A DNA stretch of 16,029 bases from CBDULQ01 sp965368115 (GTDB lineage Bacteria; Pseudomonadota; Gammaproteobacteria; SZUA-229): positions 1-16,029 of the forward strand of contig CBDULQ010000065.1 in NCBI GenBank assembly GCA_965368115.1. Direction: 5' to 3'. This document shows positions 7,082-15,376 of this stretch, in pieces. The notes beneath the pieces are model-generated. The model ran no database searches. It was not told the origin of the DNA and was given only the letters and a program-made list of their open reading frames with translations. Positions within the stretch are counted from its first letter, which is position 1. Each line of letters opens with the position of its first letter. The position numbers and the translations under genes were made by a program.

Positions 7082-8970
7082 TCAGGATTCCAGCGCCTGC
7101 AGTTGCTCACTCAGCTGAAACCAGCGTTCTTCCGCCTGCTCAAGCTGCTTGCGCAGCTCGCCCTGACGGCGCTGCAGGGCCTGCAATTGCTCTCGGTTTT
7201 CGGCCTGGTAAATGTCGGCACCCGCCAGGCTCTGTTCGATATCGCCCAGTTCGGCATTGATATTTTCCATCAGTGTTTCCTGATGATTTATGTCCTTTTT
7301 AAGCGGTTGCAGGGCACGCCGCTGTTCCGCCTCCTGTTGACGCTGCTGCTTACGGCTGAGGGCCTGATTGGTGCCGGCTGTTGATGGCACTTCCGAAGTG
7401 GCCGACTCTTTCAACAACCAGCTGCGATAGGCATCCAGATCATCATCGAAAGGTCGCAGGCGCCCCCGGTCCACCAGCAGAAACTGTTCACTGACCGAAC
7501 GCAGTAAATGACGATCGTGTGACACCAGCAGCATAGCACCGGCGTAATCCTGCAGCGCCAGGCTCAACGCGTGGCGCATATCCAGATCCAGGTGATTGGT
7601 GGGTTCATCGAGTAGCAGCAGATTGGGTTTCTGGTAGATCAACAGGGCCAGTACCAGGCGCGCTTTTTCGCCACCGGAAAACGGCGCCACCGGTTCCAGC
7701 ACCCGGTCGCCCTGGAAGTTAAATCCACCCAGGTAGTCGCGGATCGCCTGCTCGGTGAGCTGCGCATCCAGTCGCTGTAGATGCAGCATGGGGCTGGCCT
7801 GTGGATCGAGCTGTTCCAGTTGATGCTGGCGAAATATCCGATCTTCAATTCGCTGGATACGGTGAGATCACCTTGCATGGCGCTTAGATCGCCGGCCAGC
7901 AACTTGATCAGAGTCGATTTACCCGCCCCGTTGTGGCCGAGCAGACCGATACGATCACCGGGCAAGATACTCAGACTGATATCGGATACCACGGGCGTGT
8001 CCCCGTAACCCACCGCCACCTGGTCCAGGCTGAGCAGCGGGTGCGGGAGTTTATCCGGCGCCGAAAAGGAAAAGTGAAATGGCGAATCCACATGGGCACG
8101 GGAAATCAGTTCCATGCGTTGCAGGGTCTTGAGCCGGCTCTGCGCCTGTTTCGCCTTGCTTGCCTTGGCACGGAAGCGGCGCACAAACGATTCGATATGT
8201 GCCACTTCCTGTTGTTGTTTCTCGTACAGGACCTGCTGCTGAGCCAGCTGTTCGGCGCGGCGCGTTTCGAATTCGGAATAGTTGCCGGTGTAGAGTTTGA
8301 CGCCCTGTTGTTCGATGTGCATGACATGGTCGACCACCCGGTCGAGAAAATCGCGGTCGTGGGAAATCAGTAACAACGTTCCCGGGTAGGACAGCAGCCA
8401 GTCTTCCAGCCAGATGACCGCATCCAGATCCAGGTGATTGGTGGGCTCGTCGAGCAGCAGCAAATCAGAACGACACATCAGCGCCTGGGCCAGATTCAGC
8501 CGCATGCGCCAGCCGCCGGAGAAACTGCTTACCGGTTGCTCCAGCTGATCGTTTTTAAAACCCAGCCCCAGCAACAATTTTCCTGCTCGGGCCGGCGCCG
8601 TGTAGGCATCGATGACGTCCAGACGATGATGACACTCGGCTTGCGCCGTACCGTCATCGGCCTGCTCCGCATGCTGCAGTTGCTGCTGAATGCTACGCAG
8701 CTCCTGGTCGCCATCCAGCACATATTCGATAGCCGCGCGTTCCAGCCCTGGTGTTTCCTGTGCTACATGCGCAATGGACAAGCCCGGCGGCATGCTGATC
8801 TCACCTTCGTCGGACTGAATCTGTCCGAGTAACAGTGCAAACAGACTGGATTTGCCGCAACCATTGGCTCCGGTCACACCCACCCGATTGCCGCGATGAA
8901 TGATGAAACTCGCCCCGCTGAACAACTGGCGGGTGCCACGGCGTATGGCGAGACCGGAAAAATTTAGCAT
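7082..8970 (-). pseudogene. yheS: ABC-F ATPase YheS-like, whole gene interrupted by one single-base frameshift
   Basis: Ribosome-associated ABC-F protein with two ATPase domains and no membrane part; by family it helps translation. Domain 1 has Walker A GANGCGKSS (34-42), signature FSGGWRMRL (150-158) and LLLLDEPTNHLDLD. Domain 2 has GHNGAGKST, FSGGEKARL and a second DEPTNHLD, followed by a C-terminal coiled coil rich in Gln and Glu. As read, the first frame runs 8970 to 7639 and the second (7789 to 7082) continues the protein. Adding one base at the GG of 7828-7829 restores GYFAQHQLEQL and a product of 629 residues, close to E. coli YheS in length and sequence. Because all else is intact, a sequencing or assembly error is as likely as a true mutation. 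The ATG is six bases after the tex stop, so tex-yheS form an operon. Confidence 0.88.
7827..7830 (-). other. Frameshift point in yheS
   Basis: On the minus strand the codons for GYFA are followed by a frame giving SINWNSS. Inserting one C (one G on the plus strand, making GG at 7828-7829 into GGG) restores GYFAQHQLEQL, the conserved sequence between the second Walker A and the following helix. No slippery heptamer or strong downstream structure was noticed, so programmed frameshifting is not suggested. Confidence 0.85.
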
Positions 8971-8976
8971 CGCCGG

Positions 8977-11271
8977 CTAGCGTTTGAATGCCTGCGCCAG
9001 CGCATCCGCCATGGCGCTATTGGTTACATCCGGCTGGCGACGACCACGCTCGGCTTTCTGTTTACGTGGTGCATCACGCTTGATGTCTTTCACCTGTTCG
9101 CGACTGTCATCATCCAGACGCATACTCAAACCGATGCGACGGCGCTTGATATCCACCTCCATCACCTTGACCTTGACCACGTCACCGGCCTTCACCACAT
9201 CGCGCGGATCCTTGATGAACTGACTGGACATGGCCGAGATGTGCACCAGACCATCCTGATGTACACCGATATCGACAAAGGCGCCGAAGTTGGTCACGTT
9301 GGTGACCACACCTTCCAGAATCATGTCCTGTTTCAGGTCTTCGAGATTCTCGACGCCTTCCATGAATTCCGCGGTTTTAAATTCGGGGCGAGGATCACGA
9401 CCGGGCTTTTCCAGTTCGCTGAGGATATCGTTGACCGTCGGCAAACCGAATTGATCATCGGTGAACGATTTCGCATCCAGCTTTTTCAGGAACACACTGT
9501 CGCCCATGATGGTTTTAATATCCTTGCCTGAAGTCTGAATAATTTTTTCCACCAGCGGATAGGCTTCCGGATGCACGGCGGATCGGTCCAGCGGATTGGC
9601 GCCGTCCATGATACGTAAAAAACCGGCCGCCTGTTCGAAGGCTTTGGGCCCAAGACGGGGTACATTCAACAGGGCTTTGCGATCGGCAAAGGCCCCGTTC
9701 TGATTACGGAACTCGACAATATTTTCCGCCATGGTTTTACTCAGGCCCGACACCTGTGTCAGTAGCGGAATCGACGCCATGTTGACATCAACACCCACCG
9801 CGTTCACACAGTCTTCGACAATGGCATCCAGGGTACGCGATAACTGGGTCTGGCTAACATCATGCTGATACTGGCCAACACCGATCGACTTCGGTTCGAT
9901 TTTGACCAGTTCCGCCAGGGGGTCCTGCAAACGACGCGCAATGGATACCGCACCACGCAACGACACATCCAGTTCCGGAAATTCTTTTGCCGCAAACTCA
10001 GACGCCGAATAAACCGAAGCGCCGGCCTCAGATACCACCAGCGAAGTCATGCCCAGTTGAGAATATTTTTTAATCAGTTCTTTCGCCAGCTTGTCGGTTT
10101 CCCGCGAAGCGGTACCATTACCGATACTGATCAGTTTAACCTGATGTTTTTGGCACAGGGCTGCCAGAATGGCGATGGATTGATCCCATTGATTTTTCGG
10201 CGCGTGCGGATAAATCGTTGCGGTATCCACCAGCTTGCCGGTCGCATCGACCACAGCCACTTTAACGCCGGTACGCAACCCGGGATCAAGTCCCATGGTT
10301 GCTTTGGGTCCGGCGGGTGCGGCCAGTAAAAGATCTTTAAGGTTGGAGGCAAACACCTTGATGGCTTCTTCTTCGGCGGCCTCCTTGAGCTTCATCTTCA
10401 ATTCAAGGTCCAGGTGAGTGAAGATTTTAATTTTCCAGGCCCAGCGCACGGTATCGCTCAACCATTTATCGGCAGCTCGACTCTGTTGTTCGATATTGAA
10501 ATGTTGCGCAATGATCTGTTCACAGGGGTGCGATTCCATTTCGTCTTCGCCGGCGATTTTCAGATTCATCTGCAAAACGCCTTCATTGCGTCCGCGGAAT
10601 AATGCCAGTGCGCGATGCGAAGGAATTTTACTAATCGCTTCATCATATTCAAAATAATCGGAAAACTTTGCGCCGTCGTTTTCCTTGCCTTCGATAACGC
10701 GCGATTCGACAACGCCATGCTGCCATAAATAATCTCGCAGCTTCTGCAACAGGTCTGCATCTTCGGCAAACTCTTCCATCAGAATCTGACGTGCGCCATC
10801 CAGCGCCGTTTTTACATCGGGCACTTCCTTGTCTTTATCGATGTACTGCTCCGCTTCCTGCTCAGGAATCAGCTGTGGATTTTCAAACAGCGCATGGGCC
10901 AGCGGTTCGAGTCCGGCTTCGCGGGCAATCTGCGCCTTGGTACGACGCTTCGGCTTATAAGGCAGATACAAATCTTCCAGGCGGTTTTTTGTATCCGCTT
11001 CGAGAATGGATTTTTTCAATGTATCGGTCAGCTTACCCTGTTCGTCGATACTGTTCAGAATCGTTTCGCGGCGCTCTTCCAGTTCGCGTAGATAGCGCAG
11101 ACGTTCTTCCAGGTGACGCAATTGCGTGTCATCCAGTCCGCCGGTGACTTCTTTACGATAACGTGCAACGAATGGAACGGTTGCGCCTTCATCAAGCAGG
11201 CCGATAGCCGCGGATACCTGGGTTTCTTTTACGGTTAATTCTTCAGCAATGCGCTGGGGAATGGATTTCAT
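8977..11271 (-). CDS. tex: Tex/YhgF family S1 RNA-binding protein
   Basis: 764 residues, typical for Tex, a conserved nucleic-acid-binding protein linked to transcription and toxin expression. In order: an N-terminal helical region (1-320) beginning with QRIAEEL and containing TVPFVARYRKE (31-41); a YqgF/RNase H-like domain (about 324-450, opening MGLDPGLRTG); helix-hairpin-helix motifs (about 500-560, with VPRLGPKAFEQAAGFLRI); and an S1 domain (about 648-718, GVVTNVTNFGAFVDIG). A basic, Arg- and Lys-rich tail (about 720-764) ends the protein. The ATG at 11271 gives the standard N-terminus; GAGG is present but 11 bases upstream, so initiation may be weak. Its stop is six bases before yheS, so the two are co-transcribed. 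Confidence 0.97.
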   Translation of the reverse strand: MKSIPQRIAEELTVKETQVSAAIGLLDEGATVPFVARYRKEVTGGLDDTQLRHLEERLRYLRELEERRETILNSIDEQGKLTDTLKKSILEADTKNRLEDLYLPYKPKRRTKAQIAREAGLEPLAHALFENPQLIPEQEAEQYIDKDKEVPDVKTALDGARQILMEEFAEDADLLQKLRDYLWQHGVVESRVIEGKENDGAKFSDYFEYDEAISKIPSHRALALFRGRNEGVLQMNLKIAGEDEMESHPCEQIIAQHFNIEQQSRAADKWLSDTVRWAWKIKIFTHLDLELKMKLKEAAEEEAIKVFASNLKDLLLAAPAGPKATMGLDPGLRTGVKVAVVDATGKLVDTATIYPHAPKNQWDQSIAILAALCQKHQVKLISIGNGTASRETDKLAKELIKKYSQLGMTSLVVSEAGASVYSASEFAAKEFPELDVSLRGAVSIARRLQDPLAELVKIEPKSIGVGQYQHDVSQTQLSRTLDAIVEDCVNAVGVDVNMASIPLLTQVSGLSKTMAENIVEFRNQNGAFADRKALLNVPRLGPKAFEQAAGFLRIMDGANPLDRSAVHPEAYPLVEKIIQTSGKDIKTIMGDSVFLKKLDAKSFTDDQFGLPTVNDILSELEKPGRDPRPEFKTAEFMEGVENLEDLKQDMILEGVVTNVTNFGAFVDIGVHQDGLVHISAMSSQFIKDPRDVVKAGDVVKVKVMEVDIKRRRIGLSMRLDDDSREQVKDIKRDAPRKQKAERGRRQPDVTNSAMADALAQAFKR

Positions 11272-11325
11272 GAAAATGAACGCCTCTGTGTACAGACTGT
11301 AACGAAGGCGCTTATTGTAACGAAT

Positions 11326-11343
11326 CAGGCAAACCGATGCCTG
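11326..11343 (-). terminator. Weak hairpin after the response regulator gene
   Basis: CAGGCA and TGCCTG form a perfect 6-bp stem with a 6-base loop, just past the stop of the response regulator gene. No run of T follows on the minus strand, so it is not a standard intrinsic terminator; it may only stabilise the 3' end. It lies in the 78-base gap before tex. Confidence 0.3.
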
Positions 11344-11349
11344 CCTAAA

Positions 11350-12477
11350 TTAATTTTTCAGACGATTTTTGAGATGCAGAACAACCTTGCTCAAACCTAG
11401 CTTTAACTGGCTGTCCGCCAGCTCCATCAGGGGCAGGAACTTGCGCATTGCCGAGGCCAGTTGTTCGCGACTGATCGAATTCTGATCAATTCCACCGTTC
11501 AACAACCGCTCCAGATCGACATCGACATCCGCAATCTGTGGCGCTGCTTTCGGCGCAGCGTCCGACTGGTAACACACAATATTACCCGGGCCATTCGCCT
11601 GGGCTTTTTGTAATGCGTGATCGGCCTGCTTCATCATGTCACTGAAACTGATACTGTCGCTCAGGGACGGACAGGTCATTCCGGTACTGAATTTAAGCTG
11701 AGTGACTTCGTTACCGATTTTCAGTTTTAATCCGTTGACGCGATCGACAATGCGTTTCACCACCTGACGCGCACCCTGTGGATCAGAGCTGGGTAACAGA
11801 ACACCAAAACGCGAAACACCGAGACGAGCCGCGACATCTTCCTTGCGCAATGCGTCGGTAATCATGGAGGCCACTTTGGCCAGAATCTGCTCCGAGATGT
11901 CTTTGCCGTGTTTAACGAAAAATTCTGCAAAGCGATCGATATCGAAGCGCACCAGAGTCAGATCGGAACAATGCCGCACCGCGTAAGCCAGCATTTTTTC
12001 GCCCTGTTGCTTGAACGATGCTTCAACCAGCAAGCCGGTCACTTTGTCAGTGGCTACACGCTGCTCCAGAGACTGTACTTCACGGCGATAATTGATATGC
12101 GCGGAGGCGCGCGATTTAAGACTGACAGAGTCGAAGGGTTTACTGATAAAGTCGGTCGCGCCCTGCTCAAATACTTCTTCCTTGGCGCCTTCGGATTCTT
12201 CCGCACCGGTGATGATGATAACCGGTAGATTGGAGATTGCCGCATCGTCCGCCTTGCGGATATGAGCCAGTAACTGGTAACCGTCCATGTTCGGCATGCC
12301 CAGATCGGTGAACACCACGGAGATGTTCTTGTTCTCCTGAATCTGTTGCCAGGCATCGGCACCGTCTTCAGCTTCGATGACATCGAACTCATTCTGCAGA
12401 ATCTTGAACGCGGCTCGCCGAATCACTCGGGAGTCATCGACGACGAGTACCTGGGATGAAGTGCTTTGCTCTGACAC
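11350..12477 (-). CDS. Response regulator with receiver domain and degenerate GGDEF domain
   Basis: 375 residues. Residues about 8-125 are a complete receiver domain: acidic pair D14/D15, phospho-acceptor D58 in FTDLGMPNMDG, T90 and K113 in ISKPF. Residues about 143-305 follow the GGDEF fold (VTGLLVEASF, VRFDIDRF, then ARLGVSRFGVLLP), but the signature GG[DE]EF has become GVSRF (220-224), so diguanylate cyclase activity is not expected. The last 60 residues (DVDVDLERLL onward) match no domain I recognise and are largely helical and basic at the end. The GTG start at 12477 has AGGGG six bases upstream. No histidine kinase is adjacent, so the sensor is encoded elsewhere. A role as a phosphorylation-controlled scaffold or protein-interaction output is inference. 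Confidence 0.88.
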   Translation of the reverse strand: MSEQSTSSQVLVVDDSRVIRRAAFKILQNEFDVIEAEDGADAWQQIQENKNISVVFTDLGMPNMDGYQLLAHIRKADDAAISNLPVIIITGAEESEGAKEEVFEQGATDFISKPFDSVSLKSRASAHINYRREVQSLEQRVATDKVTGLLVEASFKQQGEKMLAYAVRHCSDLTLVRFDIDRFAEFFVKHGKDISEQILAKVASMITDALRKEDVAARLGVSRFGVLLPSSDPQGARQVVKRIVDRVNGLKLKIGNEVTQLKFSTGMTCPSLSDSISFSDMMKQADHALQKAQANGPGNIVCYQSDAAPKAAPQIADVDVDLERLLNGGIDQNSISREQLASAMRKFLPLMELADSQLKLGLSKVVLHLKNRLKN

Positions 12478-12503
12478 GCTGGCCCCTGAATTGTCTTTAT
12501 GTG

Positions 12504-12523
12504 ATCAGCCAGGTAGGGCTGAT
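12504..12523 (-). other. Stem-loop in the leader of the response regulator gene
   Basis: ATCAGCC and GGCTGAT form a perfect 7-bp stem with a 6-base loop, 27 bases before the GTG at 12477. It could be a second part of the typA 3' end or a leader structure. There is no T-run after it. Confidence 0.4.
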
Positions 12524-12548
12524 AAGTTATTGTTCTACATAGAGACTA

Positions 12549-12575
12549 GCCGATTGCACTGTGAATGCAATCGGC
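12549..12575 (-). terminator. Hairpin downstream of typA (terminator-like)
   Basis: GCCGATTGCA and TGCAATCGGC form a perfect 10-bp stem around a 7-base loop, 24 bases past the typA stop. This is the strongest inverted repeat noticed in the window. The minus strand after it reads TAGTCTCTATG, with no clear T-tract, so the call as an intrinsic terminator is tentative. Confidence 0.5.
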
Positions 12576-12599
12576 CATAGGGGTGAACGAGAAAGTTTT

Positions 12600-14423
12600 T
12601 TACCCGGCCTTGGGCGCCCTGGATGCGCGCTTACGCTCGTTTTCGGAGAGCAGCTTCTTGCGCATGCGAATATGATGCGGCGTCACTTCCACCAGTTCAT
12701 CATCATCGATGAATTCCAGCGCCTGCTCCAGGGTCATCCGAATGGGTGGCGTGAGAATCAGGTTTTCATCGGTGCCGGCGGCGCGCACGTTGGTAAGCTG
12801 CTTGGCTTTCAGCGGATTCACCACCAGATCGTTGTCACGGGAATGAATACCCACCAGCATACCTTCATAGACTTCTTCACCGTGGCCGATAAACAGGCGA
12901 CCGCGTTCCTGCAGATTAAACAGGGCATAGGCCAGCGCCTTGCCCGGACCATTGGCAATGAGGACACCGTTGATGCGCTGACCGATACGGGCTTCCACTT
13001 TCGGGCCGTAATGATCGAACACGTTGTACATCAGGCCGTTGCCGGCTGTGGCGGTCAGAAATTCGGTACGGAAACCAATCAGGCCGCGCGACGGAATGAT
13101 GTAATCCAGACGCACCCGACCCTTGCCGTCCGGGACCATGTTTTTCAGCTCCCCCTTACGCTCGCCGAGTTTTTCCATCACCGTGCCCTGGGAATCTTCC
13201 GGAATATCCACGGTGAGCTGCTCGTAGGGCTCGCTGGGCTTGCCGTCGATTTCCTTGATGATGACCTCGGGACGGCCGACGCACAGCTCAAAACCTTCTC
13301 GACGCATGTTCTCGATCAGCACCGACAGGTGCAGTTCACCACGACCGGATACCCGGAATTTGTCCGCATCGTCACCCTGGGTGACGCGCAGGGCGACATT
13401 GTGAATCAGCTCCTGCTGCAGGCGATCACCAATATTGCGCGAGGTAACGAACTTGCCGTCTTTACCTGAAAAGGGCCCATTGTTGACCTGGAAGGTCATG
13501 CTCACGGTGGGTTCGTCCACGGTCAGCGCCGGCAGCGCTTCGACGTTCTCGGGATCGCACAGGGTGTCGGAGATATTCAGCTTGTCGATGCCGCTGAAAC
13601 AGATGATGTCGCCGGCTTCCGCCTGATCCACCTCGACCCGCTCCAGGCCGTGGAAACCGAGAATCTGCTGCATTTTCACATTGCGCTTGTTGCCGGCCTT
13701 GTCGATCAGCACCAGCGGCTGGTTACGTTTCACCCGGCCCTGCTTGATACGGCCGATACCGATGACGCCCACGTAGCTGTTGTAGTCCAGCGAGCTGACC
13801 TGCATCTGGAACGGCGCATCCGGGTCCACATCGGGTACCGGCACATGCTCGATAATGGCCTCGAACAGCGGCGTCATATCGCCGTCACGCACATCTTCGT
13901 CCAGGCTGGCAAAGCCGCTCAGGCCGGAGGCGTAGATGACCGGGAAATCCAGTTGCTCATCGGTCGCACCGAGGCGGTCGAACAGGTCGAAGGTCTGGTC
14001 CAGAACCCAGTCCGGGCGGGCGTTGGGTTTATCGATCTTGTTGATGACCACAATCGGGTTGAAGCCCATGGCAAAGGCCTTCTGGGTCACGAACCGGGTT
14101 TGCGGCATGGGGCCTTCCTGGGCGTCCACCAGCAACAGTACCGAATCCACCATGGACAGCACCCGTTCCACCTCGCCGCCAAAATCGGCGTGCCCCGGGG
14201 TATCTACGATGTTGATACGATAGTCGTTCCAGCGGATCGCCGTATTCTTGGAGAGAATGGTGATGCCACGCTCTTTTTCCTGGTCATTGGAGTCCATGAC
14301 CCGTTCGTCCATCTCGGTCCGTTCGTCGACGGTGCCGGACTGTTTTAAAAGCTGGTCGACCAGGGTGGTTTTGCCATGGTCGACGTGGGCGATGATGGCG
14401 ATGTTGCGTAACTTCTCGATCAC
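12600..14423 (-). CDS. typA: Ribosome-associated translational GTPase TypA/BipA
   Basis: 607 residues, the normal length. It is an EF-G-like GTPase that binds the ribosome and acts in 50S assembly and stress adaptation (family knowledge). GTPase motifs are all present: AHVDHGKT (12-19), RGITI with switch Thr (52-56), DTPGHADFGGEV (74-85) and NKID (128-131). Beta-barrel, EF-G domain III and V-like parts follow, then the BipA-specific C-terminal region ending in a basic RKKLLSENERKR stretch. The start is GTG at 14423, giving the standard MIEKLRNIAIIAH N-terminus; only a weak GGA is upstream. It is transcribed away from the globin gene, with a 103-base gap between, and appears to be monocistronic because of the hairpin after it. 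Confidence 0.97.
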   Translation of the reverse strand: MIEKLRNIAIIAHVDHGKTTLVDQLLKQSGTVDERTEMDERVMDSNDQEKERGITILSKNTAIRWNDYRINIVDTPGHADFGGEVERVLSMVDSVLLLVDAQEGPMPQTRFVTQKAFAMGFNPIVVINKIDKPNARPDWVLDQTFDLFDRLGATDEQLDFPVIYASGLSGFASLDEDVRDGDMTPLFEAIIEHVPVPDVDPDAPFQMQVSSLDYNSYVGVIGIGRIKQGRVKRNQPLVLIDKAGNKRNVKMQQILGFHGLERVEVDQAEAGDIICFSGIDKLNISDTLCDPENVEALPALTVDEPTVSMTFQVNNGPFSGKDGKFVTSRNIGDRLQQELIHNVALRVTQGDDADKFRVSGRGELHLSVLIENMRREGFELCVGRPEVIIKEIDGKPSEPYEQLTVDIPEDSQGTVMEKLGERKGELKNMVPDGKGRVRLDYIIPSRGLIGFRTEFLTATAGNGLMYNVFDHYGPKVEARIGQRINGVLIANGPGKALAYALFNLQERGRLFIGHGEEVYEGMLVGIHSRDNDLVVNPLKAKQLTNVRAAGTDENLILTPPIRMTLEQALEFIDDDELVEVTPHHIRMRKKLLSENERKRASRAPKAG

Positions 14424-14455
14424 AACCGGATTCCAGGTGGTTTAAAAGGCCCGGC

Positions 14456-14461
14456 ATTATA
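14456..14461 (-). promoter_or_regulatory. Candidate -10 element of typA
   Basis: A perfect TATAAT on the minus strand lies 33 bases before the GTG start and would give a leader of about 26 bases. No -35 hexamer of quality is seen at 16-18 bases. The same 103-base gap must also hold the globin promoter; TAAAAT at 14488-14493 on the plus strand is a weak candidate for it. Confidence 0.35.
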
Positions 14462-14526
14462 CTGCATATTCTGTCGCCCGTTAGGTGTAAAATAGCCGGG
14501 TCGCAGCAGTTTTCGGCAATAAAATC

Positions 14527-14913
14527 ATGGAAAATCCACACTATGACCGGCTGGGAGGCGAGGAGCGTCTTCGTCAGCTGGTAAATCGCTTTTACGATCT
14601 TATGGATCAGCTCCCGGAAGCCCGGCAAATCCGCCATCTCCACGCCCCGGATCTAAGTGAGGCACGGGACAAACTGTTCATGTTCCTGTCCGGGTGGCTG
14701 GGTGGTCCCCAGTTATATATTCAGAAATACGGGCATCCACGCCTGCGGCAACGCCACCTGCCCTTCCCCATCGGCGAAGCGGAGCGGGACCAGTGGATGA
14801 TGTGCATGACCCGCGCCATGACCGAAGTCGGGGTCGAGCCGGATCTGCGCGAAGAGCTTACCCAGGCCTTCTTTAAAACCGCGGATTTCATGAGGAATAA
14901 GGACGGGCTGTAA
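14527..14913 (+). CDS. Group II truncated haemoglobin
   Basis: 128 residues, the expected size for a group II (O-type) truncated globin, a haem protein that binds O2 or handles NO or peroxide. Visible key positions: Tyr at B10 (Y23, in RFYDLMD), the proximal His F8 (H77, in RQRHLPF) and Trp at G8 (W90, in RDQWMMCM), the last being the mark of group II. FLSGWLGGPQLY (53-64) and GHPRLRQRH (69-77) are signature segments. The ATG at 14527 is the only good start and gives the usual YDRLGGEERLRQLV beginning, but there is no clear Shine-Dalgarno sequence. It is divergent from typA. The physiological ligand is unknown; co-occurrence with msrB and the FNR-like site merely fits a microoxic, oxidative-stress lifestyle. 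Confidence 0.95.
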   Translation: MENPHYDRLGGEERLRQLVNRFYDLMDQLPEARQIRHLHAPDLSEARDKLFMFLSGWLGGPQLYIQKYGHPRLRQRHLPFPIGEAERDQWMMCMTRAMTEVGVEPDLREELTQAFFKTADFMRNKDGL

Positions 14914-15077
14914 GAAATTTCTGAATTTGCTGTCCACGACCTTGAAAAAACCGTGGATTGCGGATAAAAATTGCAATGACCGTGAACCTTTATATTGCCG
15001 GGCCACACTCATGGTCAGGGACTGCAGGATCATCGGCAGCCCGCTTTAGCGACAGCATCAAACGGGACATATGACAA

Positions 15078-15344
15078 ATGAAAGAACGCACCTACATCAT
15101 CGGACGCAAGGGCCAGATTCAGCTGCACGACAAAACCACCAGTGCGGAACATGCTGAGCTGAAGATCGTCAACAACCAGCTCTATCTGACTGACCTGGAT
15201 TCCACCAACGGCACCTACCTGATGGAAAACGGCAAGCGCACCCGCTTCACTGAAGGCTATGTCGAGATGAACCAGACCCTGGTGTTCGGTAATCGAGAAT
15301 GTTCAGTACGTGAACTGGTAGCCAGAGCCGAACTGGAAGGCTGA
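15078..15344 (+). CDS. Very small FHA-domain protein
   Basis: 88 residues, made of almost nothing but one forkhead-associated domain, a phosphothreonine-binding module. Conserved FHA positions are present: G9-R10 (IIGRKG), S22 and H25 (SAEHAEL) and STNGT (42-46). There is no kinase, secretion or transmembrane part. The start is the ATG at 15078 with only a distant GGGA before it, and the gap of 164 bases after the globin gene suggests its own promoter; none is convincing. It converges on speA, with nine bases between stops. The partner carrying phosphothreonine cannot be inferred from neighbours. Confidence 0.9.
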   Translation: MKERTYIIGRKGQIQLHDKTTSAEHAELKIVNNQLYLTDLDSTNGTYLMENGKRTRFTEGYVEMNQTLVFGNRECSVRELVARAELEG

Positions 15345-15349
15345 ACCCC

Positions 15350-15376
15350 ACACTTATTCGCTTTCGAAATAAGTGT
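15350..15376. terminator. Inverted repeat at the convergent ends of the FHA gene and speA
   Basis: ACACTTATT (15350-15358) and AATAAGTGT (15368-15376) are exact inverted copies with a 9-base loop that could close two further pairs with a bulge. The repeat covers the last codons of speA and begins five bases after the FHA stop. It lacks T-runs on either strand, so a bidirectional terminator is only a suggestion. Confidence 0.35.

Noticed and set aside
11298..11324. Direct repeat TGTAACGAA (11298-11306 and 11316-11324) upstream of tex
   Set aside because: Nine bases repeated at an 18-base interval could be an operator, but no known regulator matches and a chance origin is reasonable.
12561..13469. 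Open frame of 302 codons on the plus strand opposite typA, and a similar one of 232 codons at 13650-14348
   Set aside because: Both are antisense shadows of the well-supported typA gene; their translations show no recognisable domain.
14933..14957. TCCACG/CGTGGA inverted repeat after the globin gene as a terminator
   Set aside because: 6-bp stem with a 13-base loop and no T-run after it on the plus strand; too weak to call.
14976..15074. Small open frame of 32 codons (MTVNLYIAGP...) in the gap between the globin and FHA genes, ending three bases before the FHA start
   Set aside because: There is no Shine-Dalgarno sequence, no recognised similarity and chance frames of this length are common. 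Its position just before the FHA gene is suggestive but not enough.
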